Below are positions 41,325-50,351 of a DNA stretch of 64,000 bases, in pieces. A model generated the notes under the pieces. The model made no database searches and had not been told where the DNA came from. It worked only from the letters and a program-made list of their open reading frames with translations. Positions within the stretch are counted from its first letter, which is position 1, and every line of letters begins with the position of its first letter. The stretch is taken from NCBI GenBank assembly GCA_964596685.1, contig CAZQVA010000005.1, forward strand, positions 1 through 64,000, given 5' to 3'. The stretch comes from CAZQVA01 sp964596685. GTDB lineage: Bacteria > Chlamydiota > Chlamydiia > Chlamydiales > VFKH01. The translations under genes and the position numbers were made by a program.

Positions 41325-44300
41325 GTTCCCGAAACGTGAATGCCCATTGATTCAACAAATTTTAGCAGCAAATTGTACTGCTTCATGCGCAACCAAATAT
41401 CTAGTTGCCCATCAAAATCGATATATGACTGCAATGGAGCTTTTGCCAAGTAGAAGCGAGAATGCTTACCTTCACTATAGGCACCATCTAGTCGTGTGAA
41501 CACCACTTTTCCATTTTGAATCTGGAAATACAGAGTGCCCATGGCTGGGCTCAGTGCATTAGGATTGAGTCCGATGTGTCCTAAAATATCGCCAGGTATG
41601 GTGAAGAGCGACTTAAAGAATGTTTTTTTGACTTTCTTTTCAAAACGTATTTGACCTGAACCCTTGAAAGTGTTTGGCGCTCCTAATACGCCACTAATGG
41701 CGCTAAAGGATGCCTGCGGGATGATAAAAGGTTTCAGCATATTGGGTACGCTATAGAAACTAGAGGGCTGGAAGTTTTTTATCTCAATCGCTGAGGTCTC
41801 TAATTGCCACACTTCTGACTGTTTTTGCGGGTGCCAAAGGTGAATTTTAGGGATGGAGAGAGAAAAATCTCCATCTTCGACTTTTAAAAATTGCATCAGA
41901 ATACCGGAAGCATTCCAGTCTAGCTGAGCAGTGAGTTTATCCCATGTATTTTTGAAAAGGGTGAATTGTGAGCCGTACAATGTTCCATGGAGAGAGGGCT
42001 CCCCATTCGTGTCGATGGTGCCGTTCCATGAGAAGCCACTTTCAATATCCCATTTCTCCATCCAATCGATAACATTTTTAGGGACTAAGTTGATCAGCTG
42101 CTTGCCGCTCACAAGACGTACAGTACCAGTTAATGTTTTTGGGGCATTCGAGCGCATTTGTAGATTAACGCCAAGAAGTTGGCCATCCAACGTTTGTACG
42201 CTCCATCGATGATGGTCATCCATCTGCCACAGGCAACGTAACTGCTGGTTAGAACCATCCAATTGTTTGATAAGGAGGGAATTTGCATTTTGATGATCCC
42301 AAGTGTAGGTGCCATCCACCTGGAATAGAACTTGCTGAAGAGAAGTTTGGGCGGAAAAATTCATTTGTCCATTGCGATATTGGCAAACGCTATTCTTTAT
42401 AGACCATGGATGTTCGAAAATATGGTAGACTCCCTCTTGAAGGCGCAGATTCCATTCTGTCAGGGATCCATCCCAAATACCTTGTAGGGGTGTAATTTCC
42501 TTTAGTTGACTGAGGGCTTGTTCCACTTCTGGATGGGGTTTTAATTCAGCTAAAGTGCTCAACGTACGATATAGAGAGCCCAGTGCCGATGGCTCAATCG
42601 AAAAGCGCAATGAAGAGGGTAGGCGAGTATCTTTATTAAGCTCTTGAACAAAGAAGGTCCACGCCTGCGGCGATTCGAGTCGGATGTTTTTGATGACGGC
42701 ATCTTGAACAGTAAAGCCCCAATCAATAGTGTCTGGAATGATGAGCGTACGTCCCTCATAGCGTGCTCTATCAAAATGAAGATGGCCATTTAGCGCGATA
42801 GGAGAGTCTTCTTTCCACTCTATAGAGGTTGTTCCCGAAGCTGTGAGTTTCCAGTGGGGACCATCATAGCGCATGCTTTCGATAACAAGGGCGAGATGTT
42901 CCGGTTGCAAGCTTAGAGATCCATTCCAGCGCCAGTCGAGAAGGGAGAAATCCGATACTTCCCACTCCTTAAGAGAGCCTTTTGCGTCGACTAAAAAGCC
43001 TGGAGCCTCCATCTGAACACTATAAACACCATCTTCTTTTTGAAGTGTGCTCTCTAGTTGCCCTTTCAATCCTAAAGAGCGGAAAATGTCAGTTTCAAAG
43101 ATTTCATCCAAAGTGGTTGTAAGGCTTTCTAATTCCGCAATTGGCTGCGCGTGGAAGCTCACTAGACCATCTTCTTTAGAGAGCGTACATTGTGTGATAT
43201 TAAAGATTAGTGGGCCCAAATGGGAGTGCTCATCGAAATTCACAAGGAGAAGATTATCATCATGCAGGTCAGGGGTAACGCCGCCTTTGAAAAAACCCCA
43301 TTGAAGGTCTCTTTCATAGGCATGTAATGCAAATTGAGCGTGGACCTTGTCTTGGCAATCGCATAAGAAGGAACTGTTGCGAATCTCAAGGGAATGTTGT
43401 CCATAAGTAACGCTTCCCTTGACTTCTGTAAAATTCAGGTTTTGGTCGCTAGAATCAAAAGTGAGATGAGCTTGCAGATCTTCAATCGATAGGCTGCCAA
43501 GGGCATTTTCTACAGAAGCTTTAAGTAAATTTGCGTCGAGCTTCCAGTCCATTGGACTTTTGCGCTTTGCATCAAAATAGTACATTGTGCGCATTTGCAG
43601 GCTATTCGCACCGCCTTTAACAGTTCCTTTAAAGGGGAAATGTGTGTCAGCCATTTTGGGAAAGTGACGGCAAAATGCTTCTACTTGAGCAACGCTGCCT
43701 TGGATGCTATTGGTCCGGATCATTAGGTCAGCACTTTCTTTGGCTTGTAAATCGATGTCAATTTCTCCAGAAAACTCCAGTCCTTCACTGACAGTTTGAA
43801 TATTTGAAAGGCGGACATGGTTTTTCCATATGTAAATAAGAGCGGAAGCATCTTTAAATAGTAATTTTGATTCAGTTTCAAAATAACTTCCCTCTTTAAG
43901 CGGGATAAAACTGCGCGGTACTTGCTCTGTAAAACTATAAAAGAAAAAGCTAGCAGGGGCGGTCAAGAGTGTAGCATGACTTGGAAAACGTCCCAGCTGT
44001 TTAGCTGTTAGGACAAAATCAGGTGTGTGTAACGCAAAGTCCTCAATTTCAAAGTGAATCAACATCGACTGGTTGTTAAAATCCCCTTTCAGTTTACATT
44101 CGCCAGCAATGGCGCTATCTGCATTGGGAAATAAAAGCTGGGAAAAAGGATTGAGTTGCAGGTGAGTGCTTTGCAGGGTACCTTGGACTAGTTGTAAGAG
44201 AAGTGGGCCTTGGTGATCTTTCAGCCAGTTGATCTGAAAGGTGTAGAGTCCATGTAGACGTTCTAGGCTTAGACCCCATAACTCCCATTCAAGATGGGCA

Positions 44301-46192
44301 GATTCATCTTCTGCAACGCGTTCAAGATCCATATCGAGCTCGAGAGAAAGAGATTCATCTTGCTGGCTCTTAAGCAGACTATTGAGGAAAAAGTCTCCGC
44401 CATTGCGCATGAGCTTGGCATTCCATTCAATAGACTGGTTTTGGAAAGTTTCAACGAGGAAAGAGGGGAGGAATTCGGCGATAGCACTGACGCGCCCTTT
44501 GGCAACGAGTGCCGCAACAGTCTCTTGCTCCAGTCCAAAAAGATCACATTGCACAGACAGACCGGGGAGCTTGCCTTCTAAATGCCCTCCTGTAAGATTG
44601 CCTTCATCAAAGGCGACGTGAAGAGAGGCTTCCTGCAATTGTTCGAGCTGTTGGCTAAATGTACCTACGGAATGCAGCCAAAAGAGCTGGGCGCCATTAA
44701 GTTCAACAGAACCTTTCCACGGAATGACTTTACCACCTTCGGTGTGCAGTTCAAATTGTCCCATGAGGGTGGGAACATTGCCATCGATATGAAGTTTAGG
44801 AAGGGAAAATGCGAGATCTTTGCCGGAAAGATGGTCTAAGATGAGAGTTTTACCTAATGCGCCATTTTGACCAAAAGTGCCTTCAATATCAAAGGATAAA
44901 AAACCCTCCTTGAGTTGGAAATGTTCCCAAATAGGATTCCAGGCGGGTAGCAACTGGGTAAAGGCTTGATATTCCTTGGCAGAGAGATTGTCGACATGCA
45001 AAGTAGCTGCAAGAGCTAAATCTTCAGTCGTCTTTAGGGAGGTTTGAAAAGCAAAATGCTGCTTTGCTCCCTCGATGGAGAAATGAAGAGTAGCTTCTTG
45101 TCCTGGTATTTGACCGAATTGCACTGGGAATGTGCCTTCTGCACTCATTTGAGCAGCAGGTGTGTCATTAAAAAAGAAAAGGCTCTTCAAGGCGTAGTGG
45201 ATTTCTTTTTGAATGGTGATTGAGCCAGTCAGGTTGCGCATTGACCAGTACGGACTCAAGTTTTCTGTATGGGAGAGTGTCGCTGGTTTTTGAAAGGTGA
45301 TGAGAGCTTCTGTCGCGCCTAAAAGAGGGTGAAGGAAAGCACCTTTTTCAAATGTGATACCAATTAAAGGAGCATTGAGAGAGTTATCAAAAAATTTACC
45401 CTGAGCATTTTGTAGGCTAGCATTTCCCTCATAGCCCTCATGCTCGCTATTCCAGTGGATGTTGGCGCTGAGTTCACCTTTTTCCAGTTCTAAGAACCGT
45501 CCTTGGTGAATTAATGTGTGCCATAAAGGTTGCCACTCGACTAAAGACAAGTCATCGATAGATAGTTGGAGGAGCTTTAATTTGGGGTATAATTCAATAT
45601 CGCATGAGAGGGTTTCGCGAAGGCTTGTGTGAGTGTTGGAAACTGAAAAGTGCAGGAGGTGATCTGATAGAGATAGCGCAAAAGCATGTTGTAAAATTTT
45701 TGGATCTGTACCATTGAGGATGACGAGAGTTCCGTTATGAGTCTCGATACTTAAATTCCCCCTCCATCCTAAAATTGGATCAAGGTTAGTAAAAGAGTCA
45801 GTAAAGTCGCGGGGCCCATTCAATTGTTGAGCAGCAGGATGTGGAGTAATTTGAAGATAGGGACTATCAACTTCGAGTTTTAGGGACCATTGTGAGCTCT
45901 TCCATAAGATGTCATAGCCTATGGTGACGTGATCTGCAAGGATCTTATAGTCAAAATACTCTTCCTTTCCTTTGAGGGAAATGTTGTTAAAGGTAACGGA
46001 GCCTTTGTTTAAGTGGAACCATTCAAAAGATAAATGGACCCCCCACTCCTTTTTAGCGATATCTGTTAATTTATAGCGAATCAGGTGGGGAAGTACAAAA
46101 TACAGTGACGCTGCAGCGATTCCTAAGCAAATGCCTAGAGTAAGAAGCGTCTTAAGCCAAGAAGCGCTTGTAGCTTTCTTGATCCATCCCAT
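41288..46192 (-). CDS. AsmA/YhdP-like giant membrane-anchored protein
   Basis: 1634 residues. A single N-terminal membrane span (about residues 12-33, LKTLLTLGICLGIAAASLYF) anchors a very long beta-rich periplasmic part made of repeating strands (WxLxxDxxxL patterns). The C-terminus GIHVSGTWDSPKYSIQKF matches the end typical of AsmA/YhdP/TamB-like proteins. Such proteins are thought to bridge inner and outer membranes for lipid transport. It overlaps gcvH by 41 bases and the ComF-like gene by 37. Confidence 0.75.
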   Translation of the reverse strand: MGWIKKATSASWLKTLLTLGICLGIAAASLYFVLPHLIRYKLTDIAKKEWGVHLSFEWFHLNKGSVTFNNISLKGKEEYFDYKILADHVTIGYDILWKSSQWSLKLEVDSPYLQITPHPAAQQLNGPRDFTDSFTNLDPILGWRGNLSIETHNGTLVILNGTDPKILQHAFALSLSDHLLHFSVSNTHTSLRETLSCDIELYPKLKLLQLSIDDLSLVEWQPLWHTLIHQGRFLELEKGELSANIHWNSEHEGYEGNASLQNAQGKFFDNSLNAPLIGITFEKGAFLHPLLGATEALITFQKPATLSHTENLSPYWSMRNLTGSITIQKEIHYALKSLFFFNDTPAAQMSAEGTFPVQFGQIPGQEATLHFSIEGAKQHFAFQTSLKTTEDLALAATLHVDNLSAKEYQAFTQLLPAWNPIWEHFQLKEGFLSFDIEGTFGQNGALGKTLILDHLSGKDLAFSLPKLHIDGNVPTLMGQFELHTEGGKVIPWKGSVELNGAQLFWLHSVGTFSQQLEQLQEASLHVAFDEGNLTGGHLEGKLPGLSVQCDLFGLEQETVAALVAKGRVSAIAEFLPSFLVETFQNQSIEWNAKLMRNGGDFFLNSLLKSQQDESLSLELDMDLERVAEDESAHLEWELWGLSLERLHGLYTFQINWLKDHQGPLLLQLVQGTLQSTHLQLNPFSQLLFPNADSAIAGECKLKGDFNNQSMLIHFEIEDFALHTPDFVLTAKQLGRFPSHATLLTAPASFFFYSFTEQVPRSFIPLKEGSYFETESKLLFKDASALIYIWKNHVRLSNIQTVSEGLEFSGEIDIDLQAKESADLMIRTNSIQGSVAQVEAFCRHFPKMADTHFPFKGTVKGGANSLQMRTMYYFDAKRKSPMDWKLDANLLKASVENALGSLSIEDLQAHLTFDSSDQNLNFTEVKGSVTYGQHSLEIRNSSFLCDCQDKVHAQFALHAYERDLQWGFFKGGVTPDLHDDNLLLVNFDEHSHLGPLIFNITQCTLSKEDGLVSFHAQPIAELESLTTTLDEIFETDIFRSLGLKGQLESTLQKEDGVYSVQMEAPGFLVDAKGSLKEWEVSDFSLLDWRWNGSLSLQPEHLALVIESMRYDGPHWKLTASGTTSIEWKEDSPIALNGHLHFDRARYEGRTLIIPDTIDWGFTVQDAVIKNIRLESPQAWTFFVQELNKDTRLPSSLRFSIEPSALGSLYRTLSTLAELKPHPEVEQALSQLKEITPLQGIWDGSLTEWNLRLQEGVYHIFEHPWSIKNSVCQYRNGQMNFSAQTSLQQVLFQVDGTYTWDHQNANSLLIKQLDGSNQQLRCLWQMDDHHRWSVQTLDGQLLGVNLQMRSNAPKTLTGTVRLVSGKQLINLVPKNVIDWMEKWDIESGFSWNGTIDTNGEPSLHGTLYGSQFTLFKNTWDKLTAQLDWNASGILMQFLKVEDGDFSLSIPKIHLWHPQKQSEVWQLETSAIEIKNFQPSSFYSVPNMLKPFIIPQASFSAISGVLGAPNTFKGSGQIRFEKKVKKTFFKSLFTIPGDILGHIGLNPNALSPAMGTLYFQIQNGKVVFTRLDGAYSEGKHSRFYLAKAPLQSYIDFDGQLDIWLRMKQYNLLLKFVESMGIHVSGTWDSPKYSIQKF

Positions 46193-46514
46193 CTTTCCAT
46201 TCCTCTGGATGTTCTACTGCTATTCGAATCAACCACCCCTGGCTTTCAGGATCGTTATTTAGCGCAGATAAATCTTCGTGAAGCGAGGTGTTGACTGCAA
46301 TCACTGTTCCTTCTAATGGACTATACACCTCGATAGCAGCTTTTGTCGATTCAATTACGACAATTGCTGTTTCTTTTGATACGCGAGTTGCCACCTGGGG
46401 CAGATCGACAAAGACAATTTGCCCCAATTCACCGATGCCAAAAGAGGAGATGCCTAAAGTGGCTTCTTTTCCCTTAATTTCTAACCATGTGTGTTCATCG
46501 GTGTAGAGTTTCAT
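46152..46514 (-). CDS. gcvH: Glycine cleavage H-like lipoyl protein
   Basis: 120 residues from ATG 46514 (MKLYTDEHTWLEIKGKEATL). GGAG is eight bases upstream, and the ATG overlaps the stop of the preceding gene (ATGA). The lipoyl-lysine motif is VVIESTKAA (K58), with the family blocks GIGELGQIVFVDLP and PEEWKDGM. C. trachomatis also has gcvH (CT282) without the rest of the cleavage system; a role in lipoate relay is possible. Confidence 0.93.
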   Translation of the reverse strand: MKLYTDEHTWLEIKGKEATLGISSFGIGELGQIVFVDLPQVATRVSKETAIVVIESTKAAIEVYSPLEGTVIAVNTSLHEDLSALNNDPESQGWLIRIAVEHPEEWKDGMDQESYKRFLA

Positions 46515-48328
46515 GGAGTCACTCCCATAATGGTCGTGATAAGTTTTGTGCCGGAATAGGTCCCGCACAATTCTTCTTTTAATTTACTTTGTTCTTCAGC
46601 TGACAGCGTGTTGCGTTTTTCAACAGTGAAGAAGTAGCCATGTGCTTCAGTTGCAGATCCGAAGAAGATCTGAGAACTTGCACCAGTCTTGAGATCAAAG
46701 TAGATATCTCCTTCAGTCATTGTTAAATGAGTTGCTTGAAGATAGTCAGAAATTTCTCCTTTTTGCGCTTTTTCAATCACAGGGAGAAAATAGTAGCGCG
46801 CACAAAAATCATCAATCGACTCATTGGCAGCAGGTGTTTTGCCATGACGTGCAGCACATGCAAGAGTTTCACTCTTGACAGCATCTGGTATGGAGACACC
46901 TTCAAGCCCTACAGGGGCCTGGTTCCACGGCGTGATCTCTTGTGTGGTGGTTAGAGATTCTAATTCAAAGCGGTAGAAGATGGCATCATCTTGAGTAAAG
47001 AGACGATCGAGTGAGGGGTCTTTATTATCGAAAGCTGCTTTAAGGGCAAAAGGATCTTTTAAACCTTGCAGAGGAGCGTCGAGTCCAAAAACGAGGTCGA
47101 CGCGTTGAACAGGCATTTGCTCAAGAATGGTGGGGGCCCATTCAGCTGCCATCTTCTCGCGGCAAAATAGATCCACCACTTTGCGCTGCGCAGGAGCTAG
47201 GTTGTCAAGAGCTTCCTGGCGTTCTTGTTGAGTCTTTGGGTTTTTGGCGCCTAGTTCGCCAAACGCGAGTAGAACCTGTGGCCAGTGTGCATCACTGGAC
47301 TGCCATTGCCAGACATCCTTCATAGGAATTGAGGCGAGTAAATCCTTTTTGGAAAGTTGGCACATCCTGACTGAATAAACAGTACGCAGAAGATCAGGGT
47401 CCTTTGCCTTTAAATCTTTTTCATAAGCGAGAAAGCGGGAAAGAGCCTTGGCATTGTTAAAGCTAAATTCTGGTTTAAGGGAGTACAGATTAATGTCTAC
47501 AGAGATTATTTCATCTTTTGCCTGCGCCAGTTTTTCTGCGATGGTGGGATCTTTGAGTGCCTCTTGGCGCCATTTTGCCATGAGTTGCTCAAATAGGTAT
47601 AGTTTTTGGTCTGGAGACTGTAGGGTGGATGGAGCCTTTAAGCCTTGATTAGAGGCAATTTGTGCGCCGCAAATAATTGTTTTAGCAACAAGGCGTACGC
47701 CCGCGGTTCCAAGCCAATCTTGAACCGTTCTACATCCTGATAAAGAGAGATCTTTGCCGGCGAGTGAAGGATCTGATTTCGCATCGGGAGCTTGCAGTTC
47801 TTGGTAATGTAGAATTTGTTTCAAAAGGTTTTCAGGAAGGCTGTTTGAAGCTGTAAAAAGTTTCAGTTGTGCTTCAATAACCTCTTTATCTGTGGAGAGA
47901 TTCGAGTCTTTAACTTCATCTAATGCAGAGATGACATGGGGAGCAAAAAGTTGGTAGACTTGTTTAGCGCTAATAAAGGAGTGATGAGGATGCTCGTAAA
48001 GAGGTCGATTTTGAGCGCGTTCAACCTTGGGGCGTAATTCTGAGGCCCATTCACTGGCGATAGTATCCGCCATTGCATTGAGAGCCTTAGTGTCGATAAA
48101 GTTTTTTTGGATCCAGTCGGGATGGTTGCTTAAGCGATCGATGAGACCATGGACATCGTGTTTCCAGATAGGATCGCCGGTATGCGTCGAATCGATTTGT
48201 GTCGGTGCATCTCCAACGGGTTCGCCAAGAAGGGTGGAAAAAGTTCCAAAGAAAACAAAACTAAGGATAATAATCGCTGTGATGGTCAGAAGAAGCCACT
48301 TCTGGTGACGGCGGAAAAAAGCAAACAT
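46511..48328 (-). CDS. PpiD/SurA-like single-span membrane protein (CT283-like)
   Basis: 605 residues from ATG 48328 (MFAFFRRHQKWLLLTITAII), with one N-terminal span then a large periplasmic part. A reading from ATG 48403 adds 25 residues, but they come from the repeat edge GAGCCTTTTGCAAAA (48366-48380), so I reject it. The layout resembles PpiD folding factors, but no parvulin motif is clear. It precedes gcvH with a 4-base overlap, as CT283 does in C. trachomatis. Exact role unknown. Confidence 0.75.
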   Translation of the reverse strand: MFAFFRRHQKWLLLTITAIIILSFVFFGTFSTLLGEPVGDAPTQIDSTHTGDPIWKHDVHGLIDRLSNHPDWIQKNFIDTKALNAMADTIASEWASELRPKVERAQNRPLYEHPHHSFISAKQVYQLFAPHVISALDEVKDSNLSTDKEVIEAQLKLFTASNSLPENLLKQILHYQELQAPDAKSDPSLAGKDLSLSGCRTVQDWLGTAGVRLVAKTIICGAQIASNQGLKAPSTLQSPDQKLYLFEQLMAKWRQEALKDPTIAEKLAQAKDEIISVDINLYSLKPEFSFNNAKALSRFLAYEKDLKAKDPDLLRTVYSVRMCQLSKKDLLASIPMKDVWQWQSSDAHWPQVLLAFGELGAKNPKTQQERQEALDNLAPAQRKVVDLFCREKMAAEWAPTILEQMPVQRVDLVFGLDAPLQGLKDPFALKAAFDNKDPSLDRLFTQDDAIFYRFELESLTTTQEITPWNQAPVGLEGVSIPDAVKSETLACAARHGKTPAANESIDDFCARYYFLPVIEKAQKGEISDYLQATHLTMTEGDIYFDLKTGASSQIFFGSATEAHGYFFTVEKRNTLSAEEQSKLKEELCGTYSGTKLITTIMGVTP

Positions 48329-48365
48329 CTCTCTCTCAAGTTCAAATAAGGAATAAGGATCTATA

Positions 48366-48380
48366 GAGCCTTTTGCAAAA
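48366..48380. repeat. Repeat edge (GAGCCTTTTGCAAAA)
   Basis: Same 15-base edge as at 48964, 49329 (with one extra C) and 55357. It marks the left end of the 1-kb repeat region. Confidence 0.5.
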
Positions 48381-48532
48381 GACGCCATAGTCCAGTTTTG
48401 CAAAACATTTCAAAAGACTTCGTGCACGTATACCGCACAGTGGTAATCCACGTCAAACAAAAAACCACTGAACGTGCCATTCATTTTACTCGATTCTGAC
48501 TCCCTTTGACAAGCGTTAGACTTTAAGACTGA

Positions 48533-48686
48533 ACTTTAGACAAAATCTAACATTTTTACATGGATAGCTCTAGAGTATCTTTAAGGTGGTGCATCATCGA
48601 GAGTAGCTAAAACTATGCACGATGATACCCCGCCTTAAATCTACCCTGGATCTACCGCTTTAAAAATATTAGATTTTGTCTAAAGT
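48533..48686. repeat. MITE-like hairpin element (154 bp)
   Basis: Perfect 18-bp terminal inverted repeats: ACTTTAGACAAAATCTAA (48533-48550) and its complement (48669-48686). The inside also pairs imperfectly (CTTTAAGGTGGTGCATCATCG against CGATGATACCCCGCCTTAAA), giving one long hairpin. No ORF. It is a non-autonomous element or an extended structured RNA. Confidence 0.7.
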
Positions 48687-48980
48687 CGAACTTACATTCT
48701 TCTAACACCCACTCGACTCCTCATTAATTCCCATGCAACGCAAGGTGTAGGAGTTCATGTGCCCTCTGTGTGCTATGTGGGCTCTGCGGTTCAAAAAAAT
48801 AAAACAAGTTTAAATAAAACATGCACCACAGAGCTCACAGAGCACACAGAGCGAGAAAATGCGCTTTCGAATGTCTTGAATACTTGAGCTTTTCTTCTTT
48901 TGTTTCACAATAGAGTTGCCACCTAAAGCTTGTCATCTAGCACCTCGAATTACATCCATGGAAGAGCCTTTTGCAAAACT
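48679..48980. repeat. 302-bp tandem repeat unit, copy 1
   Basis: Begins GTCTAAAGTCGAACT and ends before the same string at 48981. It holds near-complementary 27-base arms: CTCTGTG-type (48764-48790) and CACAGAG-type (48825-48851), with an A-rich loop of 34 bases. The right part (AGTTGCCACCTAAAGCTTGT) is shared with copy 2. Another, decayed copy lies at 37.7-38.1 kb. Confidence 0.75.
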
Positions 48981-49348
48981 GTCTAAAGTCGAACTCCCAT
49001 TCTTCTAACACCCACTCGATTCCTCATTAATTCCCATGCAAAGCAAGGTGTAGGAGTTCATATGCCCTCTGTGCGCTCTGTGGGCTCTGTGGTTCAAAAA
49101 AAATAAAACAAGTTTAAATAAAATATGCACCACAGAGCTCACAGAGCACACAGAGCGAGAAAATGCGCTTTCGAATGTCNNNNNNNNNNNNNNNNNNNNN
49201 NNNNNNNNNNNNNNNNNNNNNNNNNNNNNNNNNNNNNNNNNNNNNNNNNNNNNNNNNNNNNNNNNNNNNNNNNNNNNNNAGTTGCCACCTAAAGCTTGTC
49301 ATCTAGCACCTCGAATTACATCCATGGAAGAGCCCTTTTGCAAAACTA
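48981..49348. repeat. 302-bp tandem repeat unit, copy 2, with assembly gap
   Basis: Nearly identical to copy 1. Arms at 49067-49093 and 49129-49155 pair with two mismatches. An N run (49180-49279) replaces a part that is 38 bases long in copy 1, so the written length is inflated or extra copies are hidden. Confidence 0.75.
49180..49279. other. Assembly gap of 100 N
   Basis: Exactly 100 N, the usual placeholder, inside repeat copy 2. True length is unknown. Confidence 0.98.
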
Positions 49349-49387
49349 TCCAAAGTCGAACTCGCGTTAAAGTCATGCTTTTTGCTG

Positions 49388-49417
49388 TTTCAAATTCTTC
49401 ATTTGACAAAATATAAT
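49388..49417 (+). promoter_or_regulatory. Candidate promoter for the DUF378/carbonic anhydrase operon
   Basis: TTTCAA and TATAAT (49412-49417) separated by 18 bases. A second -35 like TTGACA (49404-49409) would pair with a poorer TGTAGT. Start near 49424, 27 bases before the first ATG. Confidence 0.5.
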
Positions 49418-49450
49418 AAAAAGTGTGTAGTTGGCTTATGGAGGTATTCA

Positions 49451-49663
49451 ATGAAAATACTAGATGTTATTGCAGGAATTTTATTACTTATTGGTGGATT
49501 GAATTGGGGATTAATTGGCGTAGCTGATTTTAATCTTGTTTCATACTTATTTGGCGAATTATCGGATGTAAGCCGTGTGATTTATGTGTTGGTAGGACTT
49601 GCTGCTCTTTATCGCATTTTCTTTTTCCAAGGAATACGCAAGCGTTGGAGCGTTAAGGCCTAA
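49451..49663 (+). CDS. DUF378 family small membrane protein
   Basis: 70 residues from ATG 49451, with GGAGG seven bases upstream; a longer reading from 49382 starts inside the promoter. Two membrane spans: ILDVIAGILLLIGGLNWGLI and SRVIYVLVGLAALYRIFFF. The GGLNWGLIGV block is the DUF378 signature. Function unknown. It is the first gene of the cassette with the carbonic anhydrase. Confidence 0.88.
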   Translation: MKILDVIAGILLLIGGLNWGLIGVADFNLVSYLFGELSDVSRVIYVLVGLAALYRIFFFQGIRKRWSVKA

Positions 49664-49685
49664 AAATCTACATTACTAGGGTGTG

Positions 49686-50351
49686 ATGGATAAAATTTAT
49701 AAGGGATTGTTGGCTGGTAATAAGCGATGGATCGCAACCCAAAAAGCCAAGGATCCCGACTATTTTAAAAAACTTGCGCAAGGGCAGCATCCAGAGGTTT
49801 TATGGATCGGGTGTGCGGATAGTCGCGTTCCCGCGAATGAAATCACCGATTCTCCCCCAGGCTATATTTTTGTTCATCGCAATATTGCCAACCTAGTGAT
49901 TCACACTGACATGAATTTGCTGAGCGTTTTGGATTATGCCGTAAACGTTTTAAAAGTGAAGCATGTGATTGTTTGCGGCCATTATGGATGTGGAGGCGTA
50001 TTGGCCGCAATGGAGCGCAAAGAGCATGGGATTATCGACAATTGGTTGCGCTTTCTCAAAGATGTCTATCGCCTGCATTCTGATGAATTAGAGGCGATCA
50101 AGGATAAGGAAAAACGGTGGCGACGGTTTGTTGAACTGAATGTCATCGAACAGGTCTTTTGTCTTAGCGAAACATCAATTATTCAAAATGCTTGGAAAGA
50201 AAGGCAATCGCCCATGGTCCATGGTTGGGTTTATGACATTGGGATAGGAAGGATTCAGGATTTGAATGTCACTATTGATGAGGCAAGTGACTTGCACGAA
50301 ATTTATAGGATCGAAAGTCCGATTGTTTCAAGGCGTAAGGAGAAAAAGTGA
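49686..50351 (+). CDS. Beta-class carbonic anhydrase
   Basis: Hydrates CO2 to bicarbonate. 221 residues from ATG 49686 (GTG 49683 is an alternative). Zinc ligands C43 (in WIGCADSRVPANEI, with D45-R47), H99 and C102 (CGHYGCGG). HRNIANLV is a further family block. It overlaps the SulP start by 4 bases (GTGA), so enzyme and transporter are coupled in translation. Confidence 0.96.
   Translation: MDKIYKGLLAGNKRWIATQKAKDPDYFKKLAQGQHPEVLWIGCADSRVPANEITDSPPGYIFVHRNIANLVIHTDMNLLSVLDYAVNVLKVKHVIVCGHYGCGGVLAAMERKEHGIIDNWLRFLKDVYRLHSDELEAIKDKEKRWRRFVELNVIEQVFCLSETSIIQNAWKERQSPMVHGWVYDIGIGRIQDLNVTIDEASDLHEIYRIESPIVSRRKEKK

Noticed and set aside
48329..48403. 25-residue N-terminal extension of the PpiD-like protein
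   Set aside because: It is translated from the repeat edge GAGCCTTTTGCAAAA and lacks a ribosome site; ATG 48328 directly precedes the membrane span.
48679..49348. CRISPR array
   Set aside because: Only two long units of 302 bases with internal inverted arms; no short regular repeats with unique spacers and no cas genes.
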